37,453 nt of DNA from Gammaproteobacteria bacterium (GTDB lineage Bacteria; Pseudomonadota; Gammaproteobacteria; Pseudomonadales; Pseudomonadaceae): assembly GCA_903970465.1 (NCBI GenBank), contig CAJCIO010000115.1, forward strand, positions 1-37,453, given 5' to 3'. Below, in pieces: positions 1 to 16,493 of the stretch (its first letter is position 1; each line of letters opens with the position of its first letter). A model generated the notes under the pieces. It saw only the letters and a list, made by a program, of their open reading frames with translations. It searched no databases and was not told the DNA's origin. A program made the translations under genes and the position numbers.

Positions 1-6
1 GCGACC

Positions 7-38
7 ATAAAAAAAGCCACCCGAAGATGGCTTTTTCA
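7..38 (-). terminator. Rho-independent terminator of lpxC / dcw cluster
   Basis: Reading the minus strand after the lpxC stop, a GC stem (AGCCATC, loop TTCG, GGTGGCT) is flanked by A and T runs, ending in seven T. The UUCG tetraloop and T tract are classic for an intrinsic terminator, about 30 nt past the stop codon. It would end transcripts from the whole dcw cluster. Confidence 0.85.
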
Positions 39-67
39 AACTGAGAGAGAAACGTTCGAAACTGTAC

Positions 68-1015
<948 letters not shown>

Positions 1016-1031
1016 TCAACAAAGGCTGGCG

Positions 1032-1060
1032 ATAATAGCAGCTCCGACCTTTGCTGAACA
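1032..1060 (-). promoter_or_regulatory. Likely lpxC promoter
   Basis: On the minus strand, TGTTCA (1060-1055) and TATTAT (1037-1032) are separated by exactly 17 nt in the ftsZ-lpxC gap. The -10 is good and the -35 is weak. Inference from sequence only. Confidence 0.5.
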
Positions 1061-1091
1061 CCAATCACCCTAATACCCCTGATAAATTGCA

Positions 1092-2282
1092 TTAATCGGC
1101 CTGGCGACGCAGGAAGGCCGGGATGTCCAGATAATCCAGATCATCTTGCGGATTCAGCTTCGCAGCCGCAGCGGCACCGGCCTGAGCCTGGTTACGCATG
1201 ACGGTCGGACGATCCAGATCACGGTAGTTCACCGACGGCAGTTCCTGACGAGCAGGCGCTGGGGCGGCGGACTGTGCGGACATGGTCTGCAGCGTGTTGT
1301 CGATGATTTTCACCGGCTTCTCGATTTTCGCGCCCAGGCCTGTCGCGACCACAGTCACGTGCAGCTCGTCGCGCATGTCGGGATCGATCACTGTGCCGAC
1401 CTTGACCATCGCGTGCTCAGAGGCGAAGGCTTCGATGATGCTACCCACGTCGGAGTACTCGCCCAGCGACAGGTCAGGACCTGCGGTGATGTTCACCAGG
1501 ATACCGCGAGCACCCTGCAGGTTGACGTCCTCGAGCAGCGGGTTGCGAATCGCCGCTTCGGTGGCTTCACGTGCACGGTTAGGACCGCTGGCGCAGCCGG
1601 TACCCATCATCGCCATGCCCATCTCGCTCATCACGGTACGCACGTCGGCGAAGTCGACGTTGATCATGCCCGGACGCTTGATGATGTCCGAAATACCGCG
1701 AACGGCACCGGCCAGCACGTCGTCAGCCTTGGCGAAAGCCGACAGCAGGCTGGCGTCCTTGCCGAGGATGGTCAGCAGTTTTTCGTTCGGGATGGTGATC
1801 AGCGAGTCGACGCTTTCCGAAAGCATACGGATGCCTTCATCGGCGATCTGCATGCGCTTGCGGCCTTCGAACGGGAACGGACGAGTGACCACCGCAACGG
1901 TCAGGATGCCCATTTCCTTCGCCACTTCGGCAATGATCGGGGCCGCACCGGTACCGGTACCGCCACCCATGCCAGTGGTGATGAACACCATGTTGGTGCC
2001 CGCCAGCACTTCAGCGATGCGCTCGCGATCTTCGAGAGCGGCCTGACGACCGACTTCCGGGTTGGCGCCTGCACCCAGGCCCTTGGTAACGCCGGTACCC
2101 AGTTGCAGAATGGTACGTGCACCAATACTTTTCAGGGCTTGAGCATCGGTGTTGGCGCAGATGAACTCGACGCCTTCGATGTTGCTCTTGACCATGTGAT
2201 TGACCGCGTTGCCGCCGCCACCACCAACGCCGATCACTTTGATGACCGGGCTTTGTGGGATGTTGTCTACGAGTTCGAACAT
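1092..2282 (-). CDS. ftsZ: Cell division GTPase FtsZ
   Basis: FtsZ is the tubulin-like GTPase that polymerises into the Z-ring at mid-cell. It has 396 residues, with the nucleotide-binding GVGGGGGNAVNHM loop at 18-30 and the tubulin signature GGGTGTG at 106-112. The variable linker (about 320-375) is followed by the conserved C-terminal peptide DYLDIPAFLRRQAD (383-396) that binds FtsA and ZipA. The start is preceded by a strong Shine-Dalgarno (AAGGAGAGGGAAC before ATG). It follows ftsA by 58 nt; it is the second-to-last dcw gene. All key residues are present and nothing is unusual. Confidence 0.98.
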   Translation of the reverse strand: MFELVDNIPQSPVIKVIGVGGGGGNAVNHMVKSNIEGVEFICANTDAQALKSIGARTILQLGTGVTKGLGAGANPEVGRQAALEDRERIAEVLAGTNMVFITTGMGGGTGTGAAPIIAEVAKEMGILTVAVVTRPFPFEGRKRMQIADEGIRMLSESVDSLITIPNEKLLTILGKDASLLSAFAKADDVLAGAVRGISDIIKRPGMINVDFADVRTVMSEMGMAMMGTGCASGPNRAREATEAAIRNPLLEDVNLQGARGILVNITAGPDLSLGEYSDVGSIIEAFASEHAMVKVGTVIDPDMRDELHVTVVATGLGAKIEKPVKIIDNTLQTMSAQSAAPAPARQELPSVNYRDLDRPTVMRNQAQAGAAAAAKLNPQDDLDYLDIPAFLRRQAD

Positions 2283-2340
2283 GTTCCCTCTCCTTCAGTT
2301 CTCTAGTTTTTTCGCCTACTGCCCATTACCGCTTTTGAAG

Positions 2341-3603
2341 CTAGAAATTGCCCTGCACCCACCGCTTCAACCGCTCTAGCACTGGGGCTTTCTCTTCTTC
2401 GCCATAACCGCTGTTGCTGCTACTGCTGATTCCGGACAGGTTGACGCCATCGGACTGCTTCTGCAGGCCGTACATCAACAAACCCACTGCTGTGGAATAG
2501 ATCGGATTGCGGATCACGTCACCGAGGCCGCGCACCGTGTGCGGTACACCGAGGCGGACCGGCATGTGGAAAATCTCTTCGGCCAGCTCCGTGGCGCCTT
2601 CCATTTTCGAAGTGCCGCCGGTCAGCACGATGCCGGCCGGGATCAGGTCTTCGTAGCCGCTGCGACGCAGTTCGGCATGGATCAGGGTGAAAAGCTCGTC
2701 GTAGCGCGGTTCGACCACTTCGGCCAAAGCCTGACGGGACAGCTCGCGCGGTGGACGATCGCCAACGCTTGGCACCTTGATGGTTTCGCCGGCACCGGCC
2801 AGCTTGGCCAGGGCGCAGGCGTAACGGATCTTGATTTCTTCGGCGTACTGGGTCGGCGTACGCAGAGCCATGGCGATGTCGTTGGTGACCTGATCACCGG
2901 CGATCGGGATCACCGCAGTATGGCGGATGGCGCCTTCGGTGAAGATCGCGATGTCGGTAGTACCGCCGCCGATGTCTACCAGGCACACGCCCAGCTCTTT
3001 CTCGTCGTCGGTCAGTACCGAGTAGGCCGAGGCCAACTGCTCGAGGATGATGTCGTCGATTTCCAGACCGCAGCGACGCACGCACTTCTCGATGTTCTGC
3101 GCCGCGTTGACTGCGCAGGTCACCACATGGACCTTGGCTTCCAGACGTACGCCGGACATGCCCAGTGGCTCGCGGACGCCTTCCTGGTTGTCGATCACAT
3201 AATCCTGCGGCAGCGTGTGCAGCACCCGCTGATCGGCGGGAATGGCAACGGCCTGAGCGGCATCGAGGACGCGCTCAAGGTCGGCCATGCTCACTTCGCG
3301 ATCGCGAATGGCGACGATGCCGTGGGAGTTGAGGCTGCGAATATGATTGCCCGCCACGCCAACGAAGGCCGAGTGAATCCGGCAACCGGCCATCAGCTGC
3401 GCCTCTTCGATAGCGCGCTGGATCGACTGCACCGTGGACTCGATATTGACCACCACGCCCTTCTTCAGGCCACGGGAAGGATGGGTACCGATCCCGACGA
3501 TATCCAGGGTGCCGTCGGCCGCGACTTCGCCTACCAGCGCCACCACCTTGGAGGTGCCGATATCCAGACCGACGATCATTTTGCCGCTTTGCACGTTTGC
3601 CAT
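2341..3603 (-). CDS. ftsA: Cell division protein FtsA
   Basis: FtsA is the actin-like ATPase that tethers FtsZ filaments to the membrane. The 420-residue protein has the actin-family phosphate-1 motif near the N-terminus (IVGLDIGTSKVVAL), the phosphate-2 motif LVDIGGGTTDIAIF in the middle and the adenosine motif IVLTGGTSKMEG. The SHS2/1C domain lies between the first two. It ends in a basic amphipathic helix (APVLERLKRWVQGNF), the membrane-targeting sequence. It lies between ftsQ (14 nt upstream) and ftsZ. Confidence 0.97.
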   Translation of the reverse strand: MANVQSGKMIVGLDIGTSKVVALVGEVAADGTLDIVGIGTHPSRGLKKGVVVNIESTVQSIQRAIEEAQLMAGCRIHSAFVGVAGNHIRSLNSHGIVAIRDREVSMADLERVLDAAQAVAIPADQRVLHTLPQDYVIDNQEGVREPLGMSGVRLEAKVHVVTCAVNAAQNIEKCVRRCGLEIDDIILEQLASAYSVLTDDEKELGVCLVDIGGGTTDIAIFTEGAIRHTAVIPIAGDQVTNDIAMALRTPTQYAEEIKIRYACALAKLAGAGETIKVPSVGDRPPRELSRQALAEVVEPRYDELFTLIHAELRRSGYEDLIPAGIVLTGGTSKMEGATELAEEIFHMPVRLGVPHTVRGLGDVIRNPIYSTAVGLLMYGLQKQSDGVNLSGISSSSNSGYGEEEKAPVLERLKRWVQGNF

Positions 3604-3617
3604 GGTCCTGCCTCTTC

Positions 3618-4484
3618 TTAATTCTTCGCGACCGCGGGTTTGTCCGAGGTCGGGGCAATCGGTTCGCGCCAGCTGACGGCCAGGCCGTTGGCGTAGCGCA
3701 GGTCGATGCTCGCAATATTCGTAATCTGTTCTTTGAGCGTCTTGTCGTAAATGACGATAAAGCGACGCATCTTCTCGATCAGGTGATCCCGTCCCAGCAG
3801 CAATTCGATGCCCGGCCCGGCGCTGCCTGCACCGGTGGTCAGGAACCAGCTGCCGCGTTCACGCAATTCGAGCCTGGCGACGGAGAAGCCCAGCGGCCGC
3901 AACATCTGACTCAACACTTGATACTGCTGCATGACTTGTTGCTGAGCACGCTGCGGGCCGTAAAGCTGCGGCAAGTGCTCATAGTTGGCCAGCTCGCGCG
4001 GAGCGAAGGCTTCGCCCTGGTTGTTCAACAGGGCGCCGTCGCCCCAGCGCGCCACTGGCAGCTGTTCTTCAAGGCGGATCACCACCTGGTCAGGCCACAC
4101 GCGACGTACTTCGGCGTGGGCGATCCAGGGCATCTTCTCCAGCTCCGTACGCATGCTCGTCAGGTCGATGGTGAAGAAGCTCGCGGCGATGTACGGCGCA
4201 ATACGCTGCTGCACCGCCTGCTGGCTGATGTAGCTGAGGTCGCCCTGCACCGCGATCCTGGTGATCGGGCGGTCGGCATAGGGCATCAGGCGCTGAGCAC
4301 CGATGTAGGTGCCGTAGCCCAACGCCACCAGCAATATTGGCCACATGAGGATTTTCAGGAAGCCGAAATTGGCCTTCGGCAGGCGCACCGACATTGGCTC
4401 CTTGGCCACCATACGGCTGGCGCCACGGGGCACCGGCTTGCGGCTCGGAGCGGGAGTCTGGTGACGAATCGATGCGCCCTGCAT
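3618..4484 (-). CDS. ftsQ: Cell division protein FtsQ
   Basis: FtsQ is the bitopic inner-membrane protein that links the early and late divisome through FtsB and FtsL. The 288-residue protein has a basic cytoplasmic tail (1-44), one transmembrane segment (about 45-66, [22 protein letters not shown]) and a periplasmic POTRA domain ([22 protein letters not shown]) followed by the beta domain. It starts 3 nt after the ddl stop codon and lies upstream of ftsA, the standard dcw position. Confidence 0.95.
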   Translation of the reverse strand: MQGASIRHQTPAPSRKPVPRGASRMVAKEPMSVRLPKANFGFLKILMWPILLVALGYGTYIGAQRLMPYADRPITRIAVQGDLSYISQQAVQQRIAPYIAASFFTIDLTSMRTELEKMPWIAHAEVRRVWPDQVVIRLEEQLPVARWGDGALLNNQGEAFAPRELANYEHLPQLYGPQRAQQQVMQQYQVLSQMLRPLGFSVARLELRERGSWFLTTGAGSAGPGIELLLGRDHLIEKMRRFIVIYDKTLKEQITNIASIDLRYANGLAVSWREPIAPTSDKPAVAKN

Positions 4485-4487
4485 GGG

Positions 4488-6890
<2,403 letters not shown>

Positions 6891-6898
<8 letters not shown>

Positions 6899-7961
6899 GG
6901 GCCACCTCCAGGCAGACATCGACCACGTTGCGGGTGGCATCGGGTTTCGCCAGACGGCGCGCGGTGGCGGCCATTTGGGTGAGTTTCTCGGGTTGCATCA
7001 AAACCTCTTTCAGGCGCTCGGCCAGTTGGGCCGCGCCGGTTGTCGCTTGTGGCATGAGGAAGGCAGCGCCTTCACGGGCCAGATATTCGGCATTACGGGT
7101 CTGGTGGTCGTCGATCGCATGGGGCAACGGCACCAGGAACGACGGCAGCCCGGCCGCCGCCAGCTCGCTGACGGTCAGCGCGCCGGAACGGCAGACCATC
7201 ATGTCGGCCCAGCCGTAGGCCTGGGCCATGTCCTGGATGAAGGGCGCAACTTGCGCCTCGACACCTGCGGCCTGGTAACGCTCGAGGGTCACCTGGTCGT
7301 GTTTCTTGCCGGCTTGGTGAAAGACTTCTGGACGGAATTCGACAGGTACCAGCGCCAAGGCGGCGGGCAGCAGCTTGTTCAACGGCTCGGAGCCGAGGCT
7401 GCCGCCCGTGATCAACAAGCGCGGCTTGCGGCCGGCGAGGCTCTGGCGTGGGGTTTCCAGGAACAGTTCCGGACGCACCGGATTACCCGTGGTGCGGCGC
7501 TTGCTGGAAGCCCCGAACGTGTTCGGAAAAGCTTCGCAGACGCGGCTGGCGAACGGCACCAGCAGCCGATTGGCGGTACCGGCCACGGCATTCTGCTCGT
7601 GCACGATGACCGGCACGCCGGCCAGGCGCGCGGCCAGACCGCCGGGGCCGGTGACGTAGCCACCGAAGCCGAGCACGCACACTGGCTTGACCTGGCGCAC
7701 CACTCGGCGCGCCTGCAACAGCGCATTGCATAGTACGAACGGCGCTTTGAGCAGCGACTTGATACCTTTGCCCCGCAGCCCGGCGACGTTGATCAGATGC
7801 AACGGCAGACCCGCCTGGGGGACCAGGTCGTTCTCGATCCCGCGCGGCGTCCCCAGCCAGTGCACGCTATAGCCACGGGCCTGGAACTCGCGCGCGCAGG
7901 CCAGCGCCGGGAACACGTGTCCGCCGGTGCCGCCAGCCATGATCAGCACGTTACCGGCCAT
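6891..7961 (-). CDS. murG: UDP-GlcNAc:lipid I N-acetylglucosaminyltransferase
   Basis: MurG is the peripheral inner-membrane glycosyltransferase (GT28) that converts lipid I to lipid II. The start chosen ([20 protein letters not shown]) gives 356 residues, the usual Pseudomonas length; the open frame continues 21 codons further upstream inside ftsW but without family similarity. The glycine loop GGTGGH at 10-15 and the second loop [12 protein letters not shown] are visible, as is the C-terminal UDP-GlcNAc site ([22 protein letters not shown]). It overlaps the ftsW end by 11 nt. Confidence 0.96.
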
Positions 7962-9165
7962 GGGCGGGCTCCTCGGCGAAATCGTCTTCGCTGAATTCGG
8001 TTTCTTCACTGCCCAGCGCCGCACGGCTTTCCCACTCGATGCGCAACAGCAACCCCAGGCACATGCAACAGATCACCAGCGAACTGCCGCCATAACTGAG
8101 GAACGGAAGCGTCAGGCCCTTGGTCGGCAGCAGGCCGACGTTCACGCCGATGTTGATCAAGAACTGACCGATCCACAGGAACGACAAACCGTAGGCCATG
8201 TACGCGGCGAAATAATGTTTGGCGCGCTCCGCCCATATGCCGATGTACATGCCGCGAATACACACGAACACAAAGAGCGCCACGGTGCACAGCGAACCCA
8301 CCACGCCCAGCTCCTCGGCCAGTACCGAGAACACGAAGTCGGTGTGCGCTTCCGGCAGGTAGAACTGCTTCTGCACGCTGTTGCCCAGACCAACGCCGAA
8401 CCATTCGCCACGCCCGAAGGCGATCAACGCTTGAGTCAACTGGTAGCCGGAACCGAACTGGTCGGACCACGGGTCGGTAAAGGTCACCAACCGCGCCATC
8501 CGATACGGTTGTGCCTTGACCAGCAAGATCACCGACGCCACTGCCAGCACCACCATCAACGCGAAGCGGAACAGCCCTACGCCGCCGAGGAACAGCATGG
8601 CTGCCGCCGCGCCCATCATCACGACCGTGGCGCCGAAGTCCGGCTCCATCAGCAACAGGCCCGCCATCGGCAGCAACACGAAGAACGGCTTGAAAAAGCC
8701 CATCCAGCTGTCACGAACCTCTTGCTGGCGGCGTACCAGATAACCGGCGAGAAAGATCACCACAAACACCTTGGCGATTTCCGAAGGCTGCACGTTGAAA
8801 AAGCTGAAGCCGATCCAGCGCATGGAGCCGTTGACCTCGCGCCCGATGCCCGGCAGCAGTACGGCCACCAGCAGGCCGAACGCGCCCACCAGCATCCACC
8901 AGCCAAGGCGTTGCCAGGTGGCGATCGGCACCATCATGGTGACGATGCACGCCCCCAGGCCGATGGCCAGATAGATCAGGTGGCGAATCATGTGATACAG
9001 CGGATTGCCGGACTGCGCCGCCGCCACTTCCGACGATGCCGACGTGATCATCACCAGGCCCAGACCCAGCAGCGCCAGGCAACCGACCAGCATGGGAAAG
9101 TCGATATCGATACCACGGCCGCTGATCAGCGGTGACGGATAAGGCTTGATCACACCGAAGATCAT
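7951..9165 (-). CDS. ftsW: SEDS peptidoglycan glycosyltransferase FtsW
   Basis: FtsW is the multi-pass SEDS glycosyltransferase that polymerises septal peptidoglycan from lipid II together with FtsI. The 404-residue protein has about ten hydrophobic segments, the SEDS block with the conserved Asp region (HTDFVFSVLAEELGVVG) and the typical GLTLPFLSYGGSSLVICC near the C-terminus, then an acidic tail. The start overlaps the murD stop by 4 nt (ATGA). Its position between murD and murG is standard. Confidence 0.97.
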   Translation of the reverse strand: MIFGVIKPYPSPLISGRGIDIDFPMLVGCLALLGLGLVMITSASSEVAAAQSGNPLYHMIRHLIYLAIGLGACIVTMMVPIATWQRLGWWMLVGAFGLLVAVLLPGIGREVNGSMRWIGFSFFNVQPSEIAKVFVVIFLAGYLVRRQQEVRDSWMGFFKPFFVLLPMAGLLLMEPDFGATVVMMGAAAAMLFLGGVGLFRFALMVVLAVASVILLVKAQPYRMARLVTFTDPWSDQFGSGYQLTQALIAFGRGEWFGVGLGNSVQKQFYLPEAHTDFVFSVLAEELGVVGSLCTVALFVFVCIRGMYIGIWAERAKHYFAAYMAYGLSFLWIGQFLINIGVNVGLLPTKGLTLPFLSYGGSSLVICCMCLGLLLRIEWESRAALGSEETEFSEDDFAEEPAHGR

Positions 9166-10508
9166 GACAAAGCCTCCACGGCGCGGGCGAACAAATGCCC
9201 GCGCTCTTCATAATTCTTGAACATATCGAGGCTCGCGCAGGCTGGCGACAGCAACACGGCATCGCCGGACTGGGCCAGTTCGGCGCTACGCAGCACGGCG
9301 TCTTCCAGAGATTGAACACGCACCAGCGGCACCCTGTCGCCCAGCACAGTGGCGATCTGTTCGGCGTCGCGGCCCAGCAGCACCACCGCGCGGCAATGGG
9401 CGGCAATCGGCGCGGCCAGGGGGTTGAAGTCCGCCCCTTTGCCATCCCCGCCGGCAATCAGCACCAGCTTGCCGTCGATGTCGCTGCCCAGGCCCTCGAT
9501 GGCCGCCAGCGCGGCACCGACATTGGTGGCCTTGGAATCGTTGTAATAGCTCACGCCTTCTCGCTCGCGCAGCCACTGGCAGCGATGCTCCAACCCGCTG
9601 AACTCGCGCAAGCTGTGCAGCATGGCGGCGAACGGCAAGCCGACCGCATGCCCCAGGGCCAGCGCTGCCAGGGCATTGGCGTGATTATGGGCGCCGCGAA
9701 TCTTCAACTCGCTGACAGGCATCAGAGCCTTGAACTCGAACGCCAGGTGTTTCTCGGCGTTTTCTTCGATCAGGCCGAAGCCCTTGAAGTCCGGGCGGTT
9801 GAGGCCGAAGGTCCAGCACGGCTGGCCTTCGGTCAGCAATGGCCGGGACAGCGCGTCCTGGCGGTTGACCACCACTTGCCGGGCACCGCGGAAAATCCGG
9901 TGCTTGGCGAGGTGATAAGCCGGCAGACCGCTGTAACGATCCATGTGGTCTTCGCTGACATTGAGGACGGTCGCCACTTCGGCGCCCAGGTGATGGGTGG
10001 TTTCCAACTGGAAGCTGGACAGCTCCATCACGTACAGATCGACGTTGTCGGACAGCAGGTCGAGCGCTGGCGTGCCGAGATTGCCGCCAACTGCGACGCG
10101 CTTGCCCGACGCCCGTGCCATGTCACCCACCAGGGTGGTCACGGTGCTCTTGGCATTGGAGCCGCTGATGGCCACGATCGGCGCCTTGGCGTTACGCGCG
10201 AACAGCTCGATATCGCCCGACAACTTGACGCCGCGAGCGGCCGCCTGCTGCAGGGCCGGGGTCGCCAGTGCAAGGCCCGGGCTCACGTAGAGCTCGGATG
10301 CACGGCAGAGGAATTCGACGTCCAGCTCGCCACACCGCACATCGACATGCGGGTAGTCACGGCGCAAGGTCGCGAGTTCTGGCGGATTCTCGCGCGTGTC
10401 GGCCACGGCAAAGGACACGCCCCGGTTCGCCAGGAAGCGAACCAGGGACATGCCGCTCTTGCCGAGGCCGACAACAATGCGGAATTGGTCAGAAGCGATC
10501 AGAGACAC
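9162..10508 (-). CDS. murD: UDP-N-acetylmuramoyl-L-alanine--D-glutamate ligase
   Basis: MurD adds D-glutamate to UDP-MurNAc-L-Ala in the cytosol. The 448-residue protein has the N-terminal VVGLGKSGMSLVRFL loop, the ATP-binding loop GSNAKST (116-122; the Asn-Ala form seen in Pseudomonas in place of the more common TNGK) and the central YYNDSKATNVGAALAA motif of the Mur ligase C-terminal part. It begins 5 nt after the mraY stop and overlaps ftsW. Confidence 0.96.
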   Translation of the reverse strand: MSLIASDQFRIVVGLGKSGMSLVRFLANRGVSFAVADTRENPPELATLRRDYPHVDVRCGELDVEFLCRASELYVSPGLALATPALQQAAARGVKLSGDIELFARNAKAPIVAISGSNAKSTVTTLVGDMARASGKRVAVGGNLGTPALDLLSDNVDLYVMELSSFQLETTHHLGAEVATVLNVSEDHMDRYSGLPAYHLAKHRIFRGARQVVVNRQDALSRPLLTEGQPCWTFGLNRPDFKGFGLIEENAEKHLAFEFKALMPVSELKIRGAHNHANALAALALGHAVGLPFAAMLHSLREFSGLEHRCQWLREREGVSYYNDSKATNVGAALAAIEGLGSDIDGKLVLIAGGDGKGADFNPLAAPIAAHCRAVVLLGRDAEQIATVLGDRVPLVRVQSLEDAVLRSAELAQSGDAVLLSPACASLDMFKNYEERGHLFARAVEALS

Positions 10509-10513
10509 TCGGT

Positions 10514-11596
10514 CTACCTCAACTTCAGGGTGGCAAGGCCGATCAACACCAGAATCACGGTGATGATCCAGAATCGAACGATGACCCTCGGTTCAGGCCA
10601 GCCCTTGAGTTCAAAATGGTGGTGGATCGGCGCCATTCGGAACACCCGGCGGCCGGTCAACTTGAACGACGCCACCTGGATGACCACTGACAGGGTCTCC
10701 ATCACGAACACCCCGCCCATGATGAACAGCACGATTTCCTGACGCACCACCACGGCGATGGTGCCCAGGGCCGCGCCCAGCGCCAGTGCGCCGACGTCAC
10801 CCATGAACACCTGCGCGGGGTAGGTGTTGAACCACAGAAAGCCCAGCCCCGCACCGATCAGCGCGCCGCAGAACACGATCAGCTCGCCGGCGCCCGGTAC
10901 GTAGGGAATCAGCAGGTAATCGGCAAATTTGATGTTGCCCGACAGGTAGCAGAAGATCCCCAGCGCGCCGCCCACCATGACCGTGGGCAGAATCGCCAGG
11001 CCGTCAAGGCCGTCGGTGAGGTTGACGGCGTTGCTCGAGCCGACGATCACGAGATAGGTCAGCACGATAAAGCCCAGGCCCAGATGAATGCTGGCGTCCT
11101 TGAGCATCGGAATGATCAAGGTGGTTTCGTTGCTGCCCGGCGCAGTCATGTAAAGGAAGATCGCCGCGCCCAGCCCGAATACCGACTGCCAGAAGTATTT
11201 CCAGCGGCTTGGCAGCCCGCGGGAGTTCTTCTCGATGACCTTGCGATAGTCATCCACCCAGCCGATCGCGCCGAACAGGAAGGTGACGATCAATACGGTC
11301 CAGACGTAGCGATTGCTCAGGTCGGCCCACAGCAGGGTGCTGACACCGATCGCCGACAGGATCAGCGCGCCGCCCATGGTTGGGGTGCCCGACTTGGACA
11401 GGTGCGATTGCGGACCGTCATTCCGCACGGATTGACCGATCTGGCGCATCTGCAGGGTACGGATCATCCATGGGCCCAGAAACAGGGCGAGCGCCAGCGC
11501 GGTCAACACACCCAGAATCCCGCGCAGGGTCAGGTATTGAAAGACCGCGAAGCCTTTGTAGAACTGTTGCAGATACTCGGCCAACAGCAGCAGCAT
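10514..11596 (-). CDS. mraY: Phospho-N-acetylmuramoyl-pentapeptide transferase
   Basis: MraY is the polytopic membrane enzyme that transfers phospho-MurNAc-pentapeptide to undecaprenyl phosphate, forming lipid I. The start [12 protein letters not shown] gives 360 residues, the usual length. Catalytic motifs are visible: the first Asp pair in [62 protein letters not shown] and the [15 protein letters not shown] histidine cluster. The ATG shares one base with the murF TAA (TAATG), a coupling arrangement. Confidence 0.97.
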   Translation of the reverse strand: MLLLLAEYLQQFYKGFAVFQYLTLRGILGVLTALALALFLGPWMIRTLQMRQIGQSVRNDGPQSHLSKSGTPTMGGALILSAIGVSTLLWADLSNRYVWTVLIVTFLFGAIGWVDDYRKVIEKNSRGLPSRWKYFWQSVFGLGAAIFLYMTAPGSNETTLIIPMLKDASIHLGLGFIVLTYLVIVGSSNAVNLTDGLDGLAILPTVMVGGALGIFCYLSGNIKFADYLLIPYVPGAGELIVFCGALIGAGLGFLWFNTYPAQVFMGDVGALALGAALGTIAVVVRQEIVLFIMGGVFVMETLSVVIQVASFKLTGRRVFRMAPIHHHFELKGWPEPRVIVRFWIITVILVLIGLATLKLR

Positions 11597-12963
11597 TAAT
11601 GTTTCTCCCCGCCGGGTACGCACAAGGCCGCGACGATGTTTTCCATCGCTGCGCTGCGTGAACCCTTGATCAAAATAGTAGTGTCGGAACCTTGCTCGGC
11701 CTCGAGCGCAGAAATCAGTTCGGCCTGACTGGAAAAGTGTGCGGCGCCTTCACCGAAGGCACTGACGGCGTGAGCCATGAGGGGGCCGACGGCGTATAGC
11801 GCGTCGACCTTGCCACGCGCATAGTCACCAACCTGTCGATGCCCCTCGATCGCCCACTCGCCCAACTCGCCGATATCTCCGAGCACCAGGACGGTGCGGC
11901 CGGAAAAGCCGGCGAGTATATCAATGGCCGCGCACATGGAGGAGGGGTTTGCGTTGTAGGTGTCATCGATAACGCGCATGCCGGCCTTGGCCAACTGGGC
12001 AACTGTGCGGCCCTTGACCGGCTGCACCGCGCTCAGGCCCGCAACGATGCCCGCCAGGGACACACCCATGGCGCTGGCTGCCGCTGCCGCCGCGAGGGCG
12101 TTCTGAGCGTTGTGGGTGCCGAGCAGGTTCAATTGCACCGGCGCCACACCCTCTTTGCAGTGCAGGTGGAACGCCGGGCAACCCCGGGCATCCGTGGTGA
12201 TATCGGCGGCGTAGAAGTCTGCACCCGGGTTGCTCAGTGCAAAAGTCAGCACCTGACGCGCGCCGGCACGGGCTTGCCAGATGGCAAACGCCTTGTCGTC
12301 GAGGTTGAGCACAGCCACGCCGTCGGCGCCCAGACCGTCGATGATCTCGCCTTTGGCTTCGACGATCTTCTCCGGGCCGCCGAACTCGCCGACATGGGCG
12401 GTACCGGCGTTGTTCAGGACAGCGACGTGTGGGCGAGTGAGGCCGACGGTATAGGCGATTTCCCCCAGTCGCGAAGCGCCCAGTTCGATCACCGCGGCGC
12501 TGTGCTCCGGCGCCAGTTCGAGCAGGGTCAGTGGCGCGCCCAGGTCGTTGTTCAAGTTACCGCGAGTGGCCAGGACCAGGCCGCGGGTGCGCAAAATGCT
12601 GGCGAGCATTTCCTTGACCGTGGTCTTGCCGCTGGAACCAGTGATAGCGGCCACCGGCTTGTCGAACGCGGCGCGGTTGAGCGCAGCCAACTGGCCAAGG
12701 GCGACGCGGGTATCGGCAACGATGATCTGCGGCAGATCGCTGTCGGCGACGGCGCGTTCGACCAGCGCAGCCACGGCGCCTTTACCGGCGACGTCGTTCA
12801 GGTAATCGTGGCCGTCGAAACGCGGCCCGCTCAAAGCGACGAACAGCTGCCCGGCTTCGATTGCGCGACTGTCGATACTGACCCCGCCAAAATGACAATC
12901 GCCGCCCTGCAGGCGGCCGTTCAAAGGCAGTACCACTTCGCTCAACGCCAAGGGCTTAAGCAT
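11596..12963 (-). CDS. murF: UDP-MurNAc-tripeptide--D-alanyl-D-alanine ligase
   Basis: MurF adds the D-Ala-D-Ala dipeptide made by Ddl, completing the UDP-MurNAc-pentapeptide. The protein has 455 residues with the Mur ATP loop GSSGKTT (109-115), the catalytic-domain signature [19 protein letters not shown] and the C-terminal domain. Its ATG overlaps the murE stop by 8 nt (ATGCTTAA). Cytosolic, part of the continuous mur block. Confidence 0.96.
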   Translation of the reverse strand: MLKPLALSEVVLPLNGRLQGGDCHFGGVSIDSRAIEAGQLFVALSGPRFDGHDYLNDVAGKGAVAALVERAVADSDLPQIIVADTRVALGQLAALNRAAFDKPVAAITGSSGKTTVKEMLASILRTRGLVLATRGNLNNDLGAPLTLLELAPEHSAAVIELGASRLGEIAYTVGLTRPHVAVLNNAGTAHVGEFGGPEKIVEAKGEIIDGLGADGVAVLNLDDKAFAIWQARAGARQVLTFALSNPGADFYAADITTDARGCPAFHLHCKEGVAPVQLNLLGTHNAQNALAAAAAASAMGVSLAGIVAGLSAVQPVKGRTVAQLAKAGMRVIDDTYNANPSSMCAAIDILAGFSGRTVLVLGDIGELGEWAIEGHRQVGDYARGKVDALYAVGPLMAHAVSAFGEGAAHFSSQAELISALEAEQGSDTTILIKGSRSAAMENIVAALCVPGGEKH

Positions 12964-14418
12964 GATTGAGCTCCCAGGTGGCGAGTGCCTGTTCGGCCTC
13001 GTTCAGATCGGAGAACGGCAGTCGCTGGCCGTGAATTTCCTGATAGTCCTCGTGGCCCTTGCCGGCCAGAACGATGACATCGTCGGCACCGGCAGCGGCA
13101 ATCGCCTGGGCAATGGCCGGGCCACGGCCAGGTACGAAGGGCACGGTTTCGGGGTTGGCGAAACCGGCGCGGATGTCGTCAAAAATCGCCAGAGGTTCTT
13201 CGCTACGCGGGTTGTCGTCGGTCACCAGCACCCGATCGGCCAAGCGCTCGGCAACCGCGGCCATCAAGGGGCGCTTGCCGCTGTCACGGTCACCACCGCA
13301 GCCGAACAGGCACGCCAGTTGGCCTTTGGCGTGCGGGCGCAGCGCCTGCAGCACCTGATCCAGCGCATCCGGGGTATGGGCATAATCGACCACGACCAAC
13401 GGACGGTTGCCGCCGCCCAGGCGCTGCATGCGGCCAACCGGGCCTTCGAGCAGTGGCAACACCTTGAGGATGTCGTCCAGTGGATAGTCCATGCCCAACA
13501 AGGCACCGACTGCCGCCAGCACGTTGCTCAGGTTGAAGCGCCCGAGCAGGCCGCTGCGCAGGTTGCGTTCGCCTTGGGCGGTGACCAGCGTGGCGCGCAC
13601 GCCGCTGTCATCGAACAACGCTTCACGGCAATACAACGTGGCGGCCGGATCCTTGAGGCTATAGGTGATCAGCCGCGATTCGGCCTCGCGACCAGCCAGT
13701 TCACGGCCCAGTTCGTCGTCGAGATTCAACACTCGACACTTGAGCGTCCGCCAGGCGAACAGGCGCGCCTTGGCATCGGCATAGGCTTGCATGCTGCCGT
13801 GGTAGTCGAGGTGATCGCGAGACAGGTTGGTCAGCACGGCTACGTCGAAGTCCAGCGCCGCGACACGACCTTGATCCAGCGCGTGTGAGGATACCTCCAT
13901 GGCCACGGCACGAGCACCGGCCTTGCGCAGGTCCGACAGGGTCGCCTGCACCGCGATCGGATCCGGCGTGGTCAGGCGCCCGCTTTTCAGCGAGCCATGG
14001 AAACCCGTGCCCAAAGTGCCGATCAGCCCGCAATGCTGACCAAGCAGGTCCAGTGCCTGGGCGACCAGTTGGGTGACGCTGGTCTTGCCATTGGTACCGG
14101 TGACACCCAGCAGGTTCATCTGCCGGCTCGGCTCGCCGTAGAAACGCCCGGCGAGGTCCGACAGCTGGGCGATCAAGCCCTTGACCGGAATCAGCGGAAT
14201 ATCGGTCAAGGGCAGCACGGTAGCGCCTTCGACTTCATAGGCCACTGCAGCGGCGCCATGGGCAATGGCGTCGGCGATGTGATCACGGCCATCGACCTTG
14301 AGCCCTGGCACCGCCAGGAACAGGTCGCCCGGCCGCACGTTGCGGCTGTCCAGGGTCAATTCGCGGATCAATGGATCGCGCTCGACCTGGATGAACAATT
14401 GATTGAGTGACATGACCA

Positions 14419-14419
<1 letters not shown>
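12956..14419 (-). CDS. murE: UDP-MurNAc-L-Ala-D-Glu--meso-diaminopimelate ligase
   Basis: MurE adds meso-diaminopimelate to the growing peptide. The 487-residue protein has the ATP loop GTNGKTS (108-114), the TNLSRDHLDYHGSM segment around the carbamylated lysine region, and the DNPR motif (402-405) that marks meso-DAP rather than lysine specificity. The ATG at 14419 shares one base with the ftsI stop (TGATG); a second in-frame ATG at 14413 (MSLNQLF) is the only alternative. Confidence 0.96.

Positions 14420-16489
<2,070 letters not shown>

Positions 16490-16493
<4 letters not shown>

Noticed and set aside
1146..2306. 386-codon plus-strand open frame antisense to ftsZ
   Set aside because: High-GC antisense shadow rich in His, Asp and Arg with no family pattern; the same holds for the other long antisense frames over ftsA, murC, murD, ftsW, lpoA and cysNC.
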